Below, piece after piece: positions 1 through 12,750 of a stretch of 64,000 nt of DNA. The position numbers and the translations under genes are program-made. Each line of letters begins with the position of its first letter. Within the stretch, counting starts at the first letter, position 1. The notes beneath the pieces were generated by a model. The model saw only the letters and a list, made by a program, of their open reading frames with translations, was not told where the DNA came from and ran no database searches. Source of the DNA: Synaphobranchus kaupii (taxonomy: Eukaryota; Chordata; Actinopteri; Anguilliformes; Synaphobranchidae); contig CM056395.1 in assembly GCA_029718625.1 (NCBI GenBank), forward strand, positions 22,116,244 to 22,180,243, in the 5' to 3' direction.

Positions 1-1515
1 ATTGAACTCATCAAAGCATAGAAATGCTCAAAATTAAACTGATTAGCAACAACATGCATGAGTGCCTGTCTCCAGGAAACAGGCTATTGCATATTTAGCT
101 TATTTACTGTGAGCAATTACATGCTTGAGAATGCTGCAGTTACATACTTTATACCTTGCTGCAGGTTGCTGGAAGTAGTTTGTGTGTCAATTTGTTGTGT
201 TAACTAAACGGATATGGACCAAATATCTAAAATGATAACCCTTGCAGATTACTTCATAATTGCATGAATTAATCAATACATGCAGTATATTTATTAGCTA
301 TGGGGTTAGCCATATCTGGAACTTCATATAACATCTTCCAGTGTTAAATCAACTTTAATAGAAAATAATTTACTCTGATTGAATACATACAATCTGTTGT
401 AGACTTACACAAACTGTGTTAAAGCTGAATTAACACATCATTTTTAACACTGATCATCAGTGTTTAAAGGACGATCCTGGCTTGGTGAATGTGGATCAGC
501 ACTTTGAGCATGGGAAAAGTACTCTATAAATAAAATTAATTATTATTATTAGTATTATTATCAGCAGCAGAACGGACAGTAGATAGGCCCCGGTAGGCTT
601 TGAAAAAGTTCTGGGATAAAATCTTACCATCAACCTCATTCTGACCTCACCATCATGGCAAAAAGCGTGAATGTTGTGCCCAACAGGCAAATGCAGATGG
701 TAAAAAAAAAAATGAATAAAAATAAATCATATATCAATTAATTGATGTATTATGTCTTTTGAATTCCCAGCGACAGTTTATGAACCGGTTTCCTTCCTGC
801 ATTAGCGCTTTAGCATAGCGTTCCCACCCATATCCACACTCAGTATCCTGTGGCAGCTGCAGGATCATTATGCTAGCACTGTATGCACGCTGAGCAAAAC
901 AATGATGAGATGTACGTCACTCATAATTCAGCTAGGCCCACTGACATACTTAGGAAGCATAATCATAACCCCCACCCCCCTTCCCCACAGACAACACAGG
1001 TTTTGGAGGTAAAGATGTGAACAGCTGTGACTTATGGGGGATGGGGGCATCGTGAATGGCATGAATTTCATTCAGATTCAAAAACTATAGATCTAATTAA
1101 AATTCTAATTAAATTAAAGTTGAAGGCTGCTTCCTTTAGCACATAGTTTCACAAGCATCCTCTAATGGCCAGCGTAGCTAGACAACGTCAGGGGGGCGTG
1201 GGATAATGGCAGCTTTAATGGGCTACACTTGTCCACTAATGGACATTAGCCCATTAAAGGACTACCTAACTTGTTATCCATTGGATGTGATACAGGTAGA
1301 AGAACCTTACAAGTGGATCAGTTTCACGTTCGTATGTATAATGGACTATAATTGGGTTACAGCGTGATCTAAAGCTGAGCATCATGGATCACCCTGACAA
1401 TGTATGCCATTTTATTATTTAAATAAAAATAAAAAATAAAAATAAAAATAACAGCTATATCAGCATTTTAAATGTGAAGGTAAAATGTGGTGAATTTTTT
1501 ACTTGTTTTATATTT

Positions 1516-1518
<3 letters not shown>
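1..1518. other. unassigned AT-rich DNA with one hairpin
   Basis: I see no gene here. The stretch is AT-rich with scattered stops in all frames. The one clear structure is an inverted repeat with 13-nt arms (ctttaatgggcta at 1213-1225, its complement at 1247-1259). The loop carries a second short palindromic pair (gtcc/ggac), so it could form a nested stem-loop. Possibly it is the end of an undetected element. Confidence 0.5.

Positions 1519-1592
<74 letters not shown>
1519..1592. repeat. (AT)n microsatellite
   Basis: About 37 uninterrupted TA dinucleotides, directly visible. It is self-complementary and can extrude as a cruciform, so length errors in assembly are likely. Confidence 0.98.
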
Positions 1593-1596
<4 letters not shown>

Positions 1597-2310
1597 TTTT
1601 TTTTTACAAATAAATATGAACACCCCAACCTGTCATATGCAAACGTTCCAATGCTAAATGTTTGTGAAAAATCAGCTTTTTCTATTTACGGAACTTCAAT
1701 GAAAATAAGGGGATGGCAAAATGGAAATGAATCTAACACTAATTTAAAAATGAATGCTCTAACGCATGGTGGAGAGAAACAATGTGTATTAATTGTTTTA
1801 TTCTGGTATCATAAATTACACTGTTTGAAAGTGGAAGGGATGTGTTTATCATACTTTACTTGAAATGGTTTAGGTGGTTTAATGGTTTAGATAATTGCAC
1901 TAATATTTTAATGCCAAAAAGTTAATAACAAATGGCTTTGTAAAACCAAGTAGGATTTCGCTCAAACCTACAAAACGATGTTGTCTGAGCTCTGCCGACA
2001 AAGATGTATCCTAGATGGCATTAATTGCTGCCTCCACCATAAACGACAATTCAGGAGAAGAAACAGCATTTATGGACTTTGCTAAATTGCCCAATATATA
2101 ATGTCTAATGCATTATGACATTTCCCTGCATAACTCTAATTGTTTGCAGGTGTGCCGATGGCAGAGTTATATATAATTATGAGAAAATAGCCAATTTCAC
2201 ACCTACACTTCTGAATATAAATGTATATAGAATTGCACAAAACCTATTTTGACTAAAATGTTCTGTCTTTATTTTGACTAAAATGCTGTGTCTTAATTAC
2301 TGAATACATA
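1593..2310. other. unassigned non-coding DNA
   Basis: Nothing recognised. The open frame at 1651-1863 has no domain, no splice context and ordinary AT-rich composition. Confidence 0.4.
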
Positions 2311-2311
2311 T

Positions 2312-2320
<9 letters not shown>

Positions 2321-2405
<85 letters not shown>
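2321..2405. repeat. (CA)n microsatellite
   Basis: About 42 CA dinucleotides with no interruption, read as a poly-Val/Cys frame on the minus strand. It is followed at about 2420-2478 by a small tandem pattern of aaatacattt blocks. Confidence 0.98.
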
Positions 2406-2409
<4 letters not shown>

Positions 2410-2479
2410 GCACAAACACAGTGTAAAAATACATTTAAAAAAATACATTTAAAAAAATACAGTGTAAAAATACATTTCA

Positions 2480-3743
2480 TTTTGAAAGTAATTATACAAC
2501 TGGAAAAGTAGTTTTAAAAAGAACCGTGCTGTGTTGGCTAAAAAGGTTTTCCTACATGTATGTGGTTGCATGATGGACACCGTTGTGAGCATGCCACCTC
2601 TAGAAGTGGACAAGTATAGCTAGGAAACATAATAAATAATAATCATGAATTTTAACTGTCAAAATAAAATTTGAGAATATGTTTTTCTTTATTTCACATC
2701 CTCCAAAAATAAATAATCAAAGATATGGGCTTTGTATTACATAATACACCAATCCCCAATTGGAACTATATGTAGGCCCACTCTGTAAGAGTTGATTTAA
2801 CACTGAACATTTTACTTATGTTATTATTGGCAGTGTATTGGCAGAAGGAAATGAAAACTTGATATTAATGTTTAATAATTTTTCCCTGTTTGTGGGTCAC
2901 TTTGAATCCAAAGGAAAGTTGGCTTGCCCTCATTATGGATTCTTCTAGTAGCATTCTCCCCAAACAGTGCACAATCCATAAATTGAGCAAGAGGAATTAA
3001 GCAAATATATGATCTGATATGTCACAACAAAAAAAAAGAAGCAAAATCAATTTGTTATGAACAAAAAGTTATTTTTAAACAATGTTGAATTTGCATTGCA
3101 TGCTTCACACGCAGTTATTTCAATAGTAGAGTCTTCAGAGTCTCATTTGTGTCATGAAGATCTTTATTAGGGAGATTGTGTTCTACTCAAATGAACCCAA
3201 ACAAGTTCAGTTCATAATCCACATGTGAGGTGTGACACGGAGTTGAAATGAGATATTTTGTGAGAATGCTGAGATGCCACCTTTGGAGGGTAGTGAGAGG
3301 ACATTCTATAGGGCAGCATAAAGGACATAACTAACAACACAACCAATGATTGGTGCAAAAAAAATATATCATGACCAATGATTGGTGATGTTATTGGTTT
3401 TGCTTGTGCTAAAAGGTTTTTCACACGCTAAAGTTTTTAGTCAATCAAGCCCAAGCTTGCATCTAAAAAGTTTCTGTTTGATATTCCATTAATATGAAGT
3501 GATATATTCCCCCATAACAAACATTTGGGCGCACACACAACACTTCACAATTAAGTTGTCATACTTAATTTCTCAATTAATATTTAATGGTGGATAGTTT
3601 AGAGTTTATTTTTTATTCACTATGCTACGCATGTCAGCTCAGTGGAAATGACAGCCCGATGAAGCAATCTATATGTATAAAAAGGGCTGTAATTCCTACA
3701 CAAATAACTCAATATGAATGTAAATATCCACAAATACCCAGCG
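2480..3743. other. unassigned non-coding DNA
   Basis: No gene recognised. The stretch near 3340-3400 contains a repeated ccaatgattggtg phrase (about 3341 and 3375), a small local duplication. Confidence 0.4.
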
Positions 3744-3812
3744 GACAGTCTTCACTTTAACCTCATGTTCATTGTTTTATTTCAAATCCAATATGCTGGA
3801 GAGTACAACAAC
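3744..3812 (-). repeat. fragment of Tc1-like repeat family A
   Basis: The minus strand reads as the conserved head of the family seen at 12751 and 36870: aatgaacatgaggttaaagt followed by gaagactgtcc. Only about 70 bp are recognisable, with neither terminal inverted repeat. Confidence 0.5.
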
Positions 3813-4247
3813 AAGAAAACTGCTGCCGTGATTTTGCGCCTTTAAAGAAACGCAGCGCACTACGAGAAACTATTCAAGCTGCCATTGCACTAGCCTTAAG
3901 CCGTATCGATATACACAACTGCCCAAGGAACACCGAGGGTGAAACAGATGCACTTGATATCAGCTTTTAGCAGAGTACTGTGTTCTGCATGTGCTTTGAT
4001 CAGCTCTGGTGCCTTCCGCATTTAATAAAAGATAATTGGTTGCAGTTGTCAAGTTGACCCCCCCCCATAATTTCCTTTATTATTTACCATTTTGGGACCT
4101 TTCTTTTCTTTTTTTTTTACTACCAGATGTTATTACTTCATAAGTAATCTCACCATGTTTTTAAGCAGCAGTAAAGGCATATTCCATAAACACTGTGAGG
4201 TAACACGGTCGCCATTTTACCTGGGCACATTCCATTTTGTTAAACTA

Positions 4248-4484
4248 CCATTACATTACAATACAGGCATTTAGCAGGTGCTCTTATCCAGAGCAACGTA
4301 CACAACTTTTTTTTTAAAGCATTTTTTACACAGTATCTATTTATACAGCTGGATATACACTGAGGCGATGTAGGTGAGGTACCTTGCTCAAGGGTACAGG
4401 GGCAGTGTCCTACCTGGGGATCAAACCTGCAACCTTTCGGTTACAAGCCCAGTTCCTTACCCATTATACTACACTGCCGCCCCG
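4248..4484 (-). repeat. tRNA-derived SINE, UnaL2-type tail
   Basis: Read on the minus strand, it starts with a tRNA-related head (ggcggcagtgtagtataatg) containing an A-box-like segment. The B-box-like segment (ggtttgatccc) is degenerate. A body follows with gtacccttgagcaaggtac, and the 3' tail is related to LINE UnaL2 (ctctggataagagcacctgc), ending in TGTAA-like units. It is about 237 bp and essentially full length. The head would carry an internal pol III promoter when active. UnaL2-family LINEs are known to mobilise SINEs sharing this tail. Confidence 0.85.
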
Positions 4485-5694
4485 CATTAAGGGAAAAAAG
4501 TGACAATTTAAAGTTAGCATTTTAAAGTTAAACTTTTTTGTACTTTTTTCATATTTTAAGAAGACAGGTGTAATATTTAATTATATGATTCAGACAGCAG
4601 TGCCTGAGCCATATAATTAAAAATGCAATTTCTAATCTGTCTCAGGTGTAAAGGTCAAGAGCCATCCCATTTAAGGAGTGTTTCCCTGGAAACAAGAAGT
4701 AAAGATTGCACAAACATTCCCACAGAAGCAACTGCAATGACTTGCCTAAAAGTATAAAAAAAACATTTTCATGGATGCTATTTGTTCGTAGTCAAATCAA
4801 GAGGTCATTTGACAGAACGCATCTATCATCTATAAACAGAGTAAATTTCTCCACCGCAATATTATGCATTAATAGCTTTTACTCCGCTAGGACCCAATCT
4901 AACTATACTTCTAAGTCAAGGATTGTATTCATAACCTGAAGATTTATATGTGTAGGAAGTACACTGTGTGAGGGAAACCAGCACTAATTTATGCGGCTCG
5001 TCTATTTTATGATGACACGGAGAGACGACACAATGTTTCTTTTACTTTTCTGTACTGGCCTCTGAGTCATTGCTTTTATTTATTATTTATGTATGTATTT
5101 AATTTTGAGTCATTGCTTTTAAAGTGGGCAGATGCTTATCCTACATTAGCTACATAGCTTTACCTGTAAATACGTCCGGACATCAGGCTTCCAGTCAATA
5201 TGTTGCTTTGGCAACATTAAAATACTAAAGCAATAGTCCAGTGGGCTTATTCTCCTTGTACACATAGTGAGGTCACTTGTGATGTCATTCAAATCCTAGG
5301 GGAAAATGTCCTTTTGGTACGGAACAGAATGTTCAGTGTTAAATCTATTTTGACAGAGTATATTTTAATCACGGTACATGTTATATACTCGTTATATATA
5401 TTACTTGAATTAACACTGCACCTTTTACTGTGCAAATCTGTCTTGGGCCTAAGATGTACTAGCTGATATTTTGTGAAGATTCCACAGCTATTTGAAATCT
5501 ATTCCCATTACTGAGGCCATTCTGCAATAGAGTTTGTGCTTTTTCATTTCCATTATACATAATCATGACTCATACCTGGGCCTTGCAAAAGCTAATTATT
5601 TCAAGATATAGTATATGAGTGAATCCATTTCATGACTTTCATATAATAAAGAATATTATAAATTATGTGAGGAATCAATTTCCCAGTGATCCTT

Positions 5695-5725
<31 letters not shown>

Positions 5726-6894
5726 TTTGTATTACCTGGTACGAGTAAACAACAAATGTTGTGTTTTGAATTCAATGTTCCCAATTAAACATAATGACAT
5801 TTGCCTTCTTGGTGAATGCTAGCTAACAGCACTGCACCCTGAATATGTCCCAGGGGTAATACACATACAATTGCAATTGAAATCTGTAGTCATAATATGA
5901 GCATTCATATGCTGGAATATTTTCCCATAATAACAAATAAATTAAGGTTGACTATGCCTTGATGGCTTGCACCCTTAAATAGACGCTTCTTTGGAAGGTG
6001 TATAAAACACATTCTACACTCCAGAGCCACATCCTGTCTAGTGTTTAATTGTTTTCTGTGGCATCAAGGATTTCCAAGTATCATAAACTCAATTCAAATG
6101 AATTGTAAACATCTCAATATTTCTTCTAACAAACACGTTAATTACTCCTGATATGTTGATAAGCAAAAGTGATGTAACAATGCGCTGACAAGGATATCAT
6201 CATCTTAGTTTGTGTTGTGCTTGTGTGCAACCGGAATTTTAATCCCTTCAGATTGAAGCTCCCTTCAGTACCTCCATGTTTTAGATCGACATTTTATAGA
6301 AACACACAGCAGACACTTTTTGAAGAACTGCAAGTTTCTGAGATAATAAAAATGCTATTGTTTAGACTTTATTCAAATTATAGACACTTACAAATGAGTA
6401 CCATTTAAATAAATATTAGATATCATCAACTGCCACTATTTGCACAAAAAAGTAGATATCAACAGTATTTTCTGCAGACCATCAGAGTCTAAATATTTAG
6501 ACAATTAAGATTAATTAAGCGTGCACACATTAACAGGGCACTCTCCCTTGACCTATTTTATTATTTTTTTACAGCAAAGCATCTGTTATTTATTTGTTTG
6601 AAGAAAATTAATTCCTCACACAAACCATAAGAGATGAAATAGCCTAAAGTTCAATTAAGGGTGGTGTGGCACTTTTGCTTGACTATTAGTCACAGACATT
6701 TGTGAGAGTACTGTGAGCAGCTTTGTTTCAGATTATAGTACAGAAGGTATAGGAAGCTCCACTCAGGAGATCGATGATGTCGGTTCCTTCAAATGTTCCC
6801 TTTAAGATTTTTTGTTGAAAGTTGTAAAAGGAGTTTAAGGACAATTGTAATGCAAATCTGACCACTGTCAAAGTCCACTGAAGGCTCGAGACTG
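4485..6894. other. unassigned non-coding DNA
   Basis: No gene or classifiable element recognised apart from the (TTTA)n tract listed separately. Short frames such as 4706-4939 and 6217-6408 have no recognisable domain or coding signature. Confidence 0.4.
5694..5728. repeat. (TTTA)n microsatellite
   Basis: Nearly nine tandem ATTT units, directly visible. Confidence 0.95.
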
Positions 6895-7354
6895 TATGAG
6901 CTTACCTCACCTTCTTCCATACACTGAAAGTATGAGCTTACCTCACCTTCTTCCATGCACTGAAGGTATGAGCTTACCTCACCTTCTTCCATACACTGAA
7001 GCTATCAACTTACCTCACCTTCTTCCATACACTGAAGCTATCAGCTTACCTCACCTTCTTCCATACACTGAAGCTATCAACTTACCTCACATTCTTCCAT
7101 ACACTGAAGGTATGAGCTTACCTCACCTTCTTCCATATACTGAAGGTATCAACTTACCTCACCTTCTTACATACACTGAAGGTATGAGCTTACCTCACCT
7201 TCTTCCATATACTGAAGGTATGAGCTTACCTCACCTTCTTCCATATACTGAAGGTATGAGCTTACCTCACCTTCTTCCATACACTGAAGCTATCAACTTA
7301 CCTCACCTTCTTCCATACACTGAAACTATCAATCTTACCTCACCTTCTTCCATA
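6895..7354. repeat. 36-bp minisatellite, 12 full copies plus a partial
   Basis: The unit begins tatgagcttacctcaccttc and ends ttccatacactgaagg. Copies start every 36 bp at 6895, 6931, 6967 and so on to 7291, with a slightly disrupted thirteenth at 7327. Two main variants alternate (tatgagc and tatcaac). Because 36 is divisible by three the frame stays open, giving a 203-codon plus-strand frame with a 12-residue SLPHLLPYTEGM repeat. The periodicity explains the frame, and there is no sign of a host gene around it. Confidence 0.95.
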
Positions 7355-8200
7355 CTTCTCTCTATTTCTGGCCTCTCATTGCCCCGCCTTAGTCCTCCTT
7401 GTCAGTCCTTGATTGTTTATTCCCCACACATTCTGAACACAGGCAAGATGGGACATGCACACCTTCATTGTAGAGGTACAAGGGTGGGAAAAACTCAACT
7501 AAACTGATGAGGAGTCTTGCACATTTATTTAGCGCCAAGAATTGTAATTCACAATATTGGGAGCTAAATACATGTGCAGTCTTAATCAACCAGTCTTTCT
7601 GCTATTGCAACATTTTGTTCAGTAACTCCTATTGTAGTGTAATTTACATATACATTTGGTACTAGTGAGGAAAGATATTTAAAACCATCTTAACAGTCCT
7701 CACTCTGAGGCATTGACTGTGCTATATATATATAAATATACATTTATATAGCTTCACATTGGGTTACCAGTTAGGTCGGTAATATGCACGTATGCCCTCG
7801 CACGAGCGCCAACTAGTGTTGAGAGTATACAATTACCGAACCTCTGTGAATATACAGTGACCAAATGGTGCAAAAGAATAATTAATCAGTCTCATAAAAT
7901 GTATTAGTAAATCTTATTATGAATTTCAGTATTAAATATTAAAATAACAATAACCAATAGCTTAATCTGAAGGCGTAAGGTCTTTAAGTTGGTAGACTCA
8001 AATATTTATCTAAATAATAATTTGACCGACAACTAGGTCTAACAAAATATAATTTATTAAACAACAAACATCAAAACTAACACCCTAAGTATGAATGATA
8101 TGGAAAGGAAAACGAAGTGTGGAAAAGGAATGAGGTAGGTTAGGAACGCTGTGTATGTATGAGTGTGTGTGTCCATGTGCAGCGCACATGGTGTAGCTAC
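7355..8200. other. unassigned DNA, possibly an old LTR remnant in minus orientation
   Basis: No coding signal. The part from about 7780 to 8130 has a phrase (aaaatataatttattaaaca) that on the opposite strand resembles a polyadenylation region of an LTR. This is only a faint resemblance and no paired copy is present. Confidence 0.2.
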
Positions 8201-8203
8201 AGA

Positions 8204-8850
8204 GGACTGTCATGGTTTTCACCTATCTTCCCTCTGTTGCTACGGTTTTTATCTCTTTCCCATTTTTTCTTTTCAGTCTATCGGATTTTGCTGCGTTCCA
8301 TTTCGGAGTTTTCCTTCTCCCTGCTAATTATTCATTTCACCTGTTCTTTTACCTCTCAGGTATTTAAACCCCTCACTTCCGCCTCCTGGCGCTTCTTTGT
8401 CATTTCGTGTTTTCACGAGGTTAGGGTTAGTACGTTTTTGTCTCTCTACTTTTGTGAGAATTAAGATTAATTTTATTACGCAGTGCAGACGTTCTTCCAC
8501 TTAGAAGCCTAGGGGAATTAGGGTTTAGTTTCCCTTATTGCTCTTCCCTCTCCTTCGCTCCCACTCTCATTTCTGAGAATGTGAGTTTTATTTTTATTTC
8601 ATTTATTTCGCCATTTATCGGGCGTTATAGCCACGTACCGAAGGTGTCTTGTTTTTTCGGTCCTTTTTCGCTATCTCTTTAGCGTTAGCTATTTTTGAGA
8701 TTTAGTTGTGCCCGTGTTTACATGGCTAGCCCGTTTTATAGGGGTGTGTTATTATTTGGCACTGCCAGGGACTTTCTATCCCTTTTTTCTGTTATCGTGT
8801 TTGGCTCATCAAACCCTTTCAAGGACATGCGATTAAGAAAGTTTGAAGTA
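8204..8850 (+). mobile_element. LTR-like segment, possible solo LTR
   Basis: It begins with tgtcatgg, is strongly pyrimidine-rich, and has a TATA-like box in ggtatttaaacccctcactt near 8360 followed by CTCC-rich DNA. This architecture recalls fish Gypsy-type LTR promoters. No internal retrotransposon genes, second LTR or target duplication were found, and the right boundary is uncertain. It could be unrelated pyrimidine-rich sequence. Confidence 0.35.
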
Positions 8851-10662
8851 ACTTAGGCTACAAATCAAACTTTAGCCTGGTGTGCTAACGTGACCTGGCG
8901 TGGCGTGACTTAAAGGCTACTGGAATTAGCTACATCTAGCTCATTCCAGGCCACTCACTGTACATTTATAGGCACAAGATAATATATCTCATGGATTAGA
9001 CATTGGTACAAGGGCAATTGCATGCACAGATCTCGATTAAGAGGAGGGAGATTGTAAATTAGTCTTAGTTTGGAGTTTTGAGTAGCCTATAAAATGTTAG
9101 CTATTGAGGCCAATTGTTTTCATATAGCTTGCAAGCATTATGACAAGTTGTACTCTAAATACACACAATGAATACAAGAAGATGACATTGCATTGACAAT
9201 AAACATTAAACAGAAGTTTTCCTAAACTATTTACAATAATAATTAATGTGCATTGTACCATTGGGTTAATCCATAAACTGGGGAAAGAGCACTTCTGGCA
9301 ATCAAAAGCATGCCCATATTTGATTGGCACAAATAAATTGCACCCTCTCCACCTTAAGTTGTGTGTGGTCTGTTATTGCTGCTGCTGCTGCTGCTACTGA
9401 TAATAATACTAATAATGAAAATAATAATAATAATAATAATAATAGTGAAACTGGGGAGCGCCCTGATTGGCCAGTGCATGGTCACACCTTGAAAAGCATA
9501 AAGCACTTAAACTTGACCCTGTTTGCTGGCATTGTTAAAATAAAATAAAAAATAAAAAACTGATTTGGATACGTCTGTTCACTCGCTAATGCAAGTGTTT
9601 TCTCATTGCATTTGCATCCTTAAAATAAGGTCCACAATTTCTAATAGCACGGTAAATGTGATCGACGAGGAGACGCCGCTGAAACAGTAACTCTGTGATG
9701 GTTGGCTTGGCCGTAATTTCAGGGGTATGGATTTAACGTTGATAATAAAGTGTTTACAGTGCAGGGAAAGCTAGATAATCTGTTTCAGAGGTATGTGTCT
9801 GTGGATCTCAGCTCTAGCCAAGCATGGCAAAGGCACATCGAAGACGCTCGCGGGTATGTGAGCACCTGCATTACTCAGTACCTCAGAGTCACAATCAGAT
9901 TCTTTGAATTTAAGAAAATAACGGAAAGGGAGCTGATCTTTCCTCCATGGCGCTTTTACCTCAGAGAGACACCCTCTTTGCCTTTGAAACGCGAGTGGGG
10001 AAAAACGCGCTGCTCAGGGATGGAGACAACAGTGATGCATCACTACACCTGCGCCTTGAAACCATCTGAAGGTAAAATAGAGTATTGTCCCTATGTTGGA
10101 TTAGCCACTTGCTTCCGTGTATAATTGTCCCTGCCAAGTATGAGACTTGAAATGTTGCTACAGACAAAAAGGGTTTTTTTTATTCTGAAGAGGGCATTTG
10201 GAGAATGGTGAGACATTGAAACTTTCCACAGACTGACATCCCCTGCTAAGCGCGACAGACATTTACGGTTTAAGCTGGATATTCCGAGTATATATGATGA
10301 TAATACGAGTGTAGGTATCCTGAAGTGTACACTGTAACCTCAATCAGTCAGCCAGTCAGTCAGGGAACAGACACGCTTTTCACGGGCTGCTAAATTGCAG
10401 CCAAAAATGTGCTAAATAGGTATGAATCTGGCGCCGGGAAGTTTAATGTCTTTTAGGCGTTGACGTGACACGTTTGGAGAGATGCCACAAATTGCCCTGT
10501 CGCTTATCAAGTGAGAACAAAATGTGTGGTGACTGCAATGCCATTGGGATGACGAGGTTTGTCACTTCGTATTTCACTGTCAAGCACACTGATGTGGCCC
10601 TTTTTTCGGGAAGTGGAAGTTTTCGTCAAATATGATTATATGATTATAGAAGGCCTTACACG

Positions 10663-10696
<34 letters not shown>

Positions 10697-11206
10697 CACA
10701 CACACATTTGTGTGTATGCGCGCGTGTGTAGCATGTGTCTGTGTTGAATAAGCTGTTTAGCAAAGACATAATATGTCTAATATCCTAATATAAATTAGAA
10801 TTATGCTCTAGTTTACCAGCTAATGGGCACTGCAATATTCTCACTGAAGACAGCCACACCGCCATGGCATTGCAGGCCCTTTAAAACAAGTAACTCTAAT
10901 GTATTCATACAGCAACCATCAGTCAGACCATCCTGACACACTGAGGACGATTCATAAATATATTCAATTGCAGCTGTCCCTTTTCTGTCATTTACGCTTC
11001 ACAAAAGTGGGTTAATGGAGATGTTATGAGGAAACGATTAAATATTGTGGAATCCAGAAGCCAAAAATTGCCCTCGACCCTGCTCACCTTTTTTAAAATC
11101 TAATTTCCCCATCATTAAGATGATTCCTTAAAAATGGTCGACAACGGTGGGAGTAAATATATCTCACCTGCTCAAATATGCTTTAAAACTGTTGACATGT
11201 AACATG
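8851..11206. other. unassigned DNA with small microsatellites
   Basis: It contains a (GCT)n run near 9377-9397, an (AAT)n run at 9419-9445 and a (CA)n tract at 10662-10706. The 124-codon frame at 9750-10124 ends in a segment (ATG at 10021) where the phrase ccatctgaag|gtaaaa looks like a splice donor. I recognise no protein and do not call a gene. Confidence 0.35.
10662..10706. repeat. (CA)n microsatellite
   Basis: About 22 CA units with one interruption, directly visible. Confidence 0.95.
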
Positions 11207-11213
11207 TAATTAT

Positions 11214-11619
11214 TGGTAACACTTTATAATAATGGCATAGATCATATAATGATAGAACATTAGTAAGGCATTTGTTCATTATTTACTCACAATTTATAAA
11301 TCATTATTCATACATTCACAAACATCTATAATGTATTAATTTACATGAGTTAAAATTATTTTGTTGGTGATAATGCATTTTAAATTAAATTTTATTGACT
11401 GGGCCAAGCCCCACTGGAAGCAGGAGGATATAGAAGATAAATTGTTCACATTTTCTCTCCCAGTTGACCAGCAAGTCTCTGATCTTTACTTAACTCATGT
11501 TAATTAATACATCTATAGATGTTTGTGAATGTAGGAATAATGATTTATAAATTGTAAGTAAATAATGAACAAATGCCTTACTAATAATATATTACAAGAC
11601 ATTATTATGAAGTGTTACT
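11214..11619. mobile_element. fold-back DNA element (MITE-like)
   Basis: The left arm, about 11215-11354, begins ggtaacactttataataatg. The right arm, about 11488-11618, is its imperfect reverse complement and ends cattattatgaagtgttac. The arms are about 130-140 bp each around a spacer of roughly 130 bp. The element is flanked by a direct repeat taattat at 11207-11213 and 11620-11626, which may be the target duplication. There is no coding content. The superfamily is uncertain. Confidence 0.7.
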
Positions 11620-11626
11620 TAATTAT

Positions 11627-12748
11627 CTGTGTATCCCTGTTGTCACTGTGATTGTCACCTCATTCACGTAAATTTATTTAAGTAATTATTTCTCAAACCA
11701 GAACAAATGTACACTTCCATTCCCAATATTCAAAACAATTTTTCCCACAGATACCCAAGTAATAATAACTAAAATGTATTATTGTAACAGTGATAACATC
11801 TTTTAATTTTTTTTTTATTATGAGGCATCAGATAACATTGGAATTCAGAGAGTGGTTTTATATTGATGCATTGGTTGAAAATGAAGGTCAGCTGTCAGAA
11901 AGTTTCCAACACAATGAACCAAATTACTAAATGATGAATACATTTTGCTATCAAAAAATGTGCCATTACCCTGGCGATAATATAATAGCTCTAAGCCCTC
12001 TGTTTGGGCTGCTCATTCACCATTGTCCTTCTTTTCCACTTTTTTCCCCATATTTTACAACTCTCATTGCCATACCTTCTCTTCTTAACTTGCTGACTAA
12101 CTCAAGGTTTGTGTTGAATGAAATCATTTTTGGAACTGCCGGGCTATGCCTTTTTAATACTCCGTGGTAGGCTTGTGTACAACAGATACACATTTTAAGG
12201 AAATGTAGTTTTTTCAAAACATCACCCAAAACAGTAGCCAGTTTATCCAAAATGCATTGATAATATTCTAAATAGTATTAATCCGTCAGCCTTGCATCTG
12301 AACAACACTATACTATCATTTGTATGCACTTTGCGCTGCATAATGCTGTCTAAAAGATAGTGTATAAATAAAGTTTGATGTACTGTCCAAAACTATTCTA
12401 TCCTATACTGACCTATCCTATTCTTTCCTGCGCTAGAGTACAATTTTACACAGACATTTAGAAATCCCTCTAAAGCTACTTTTGGGATCTCTTTGTGCCC
12501 TTTGTGAAGTAGGATTAGACAAAGGTCTGTCTCTCATCCACAAAATTAGGGTGACAAGTTTGACGAAAGCTAAGGCTGAAGCCATCCATTTCAGAAAAAA
12601 AATAAAAGCAGTACTTTAAAGGGAGGTCTAAAATCATGTCTCCATTTCTGTATTCATTCACCTGTGCATGTGCACATCCCAGAACCCATGTAGCAAGAGC
12701 AATTTAGGACACATGCTCTGTATTTGAGTGAATACAAAATATAAAATA
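11627..12748. other. unassigned non-coding DNA
   Basis: No recognisable gene or repeat. Frames at 11931-12170 (+) and 12017-12250 (-) overlap on opposite strands and neither matches a family I know. Confidence 0.4.
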
Positions 12749-12750
12749 TA

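Noticed and set aside
6896..7507. 203-codon repetitive plus-strand frame as a gene
   Set aside because: Openness follows from the 36-bp period. There is no signal peptide, promoter, splice site or homologue I recognise.
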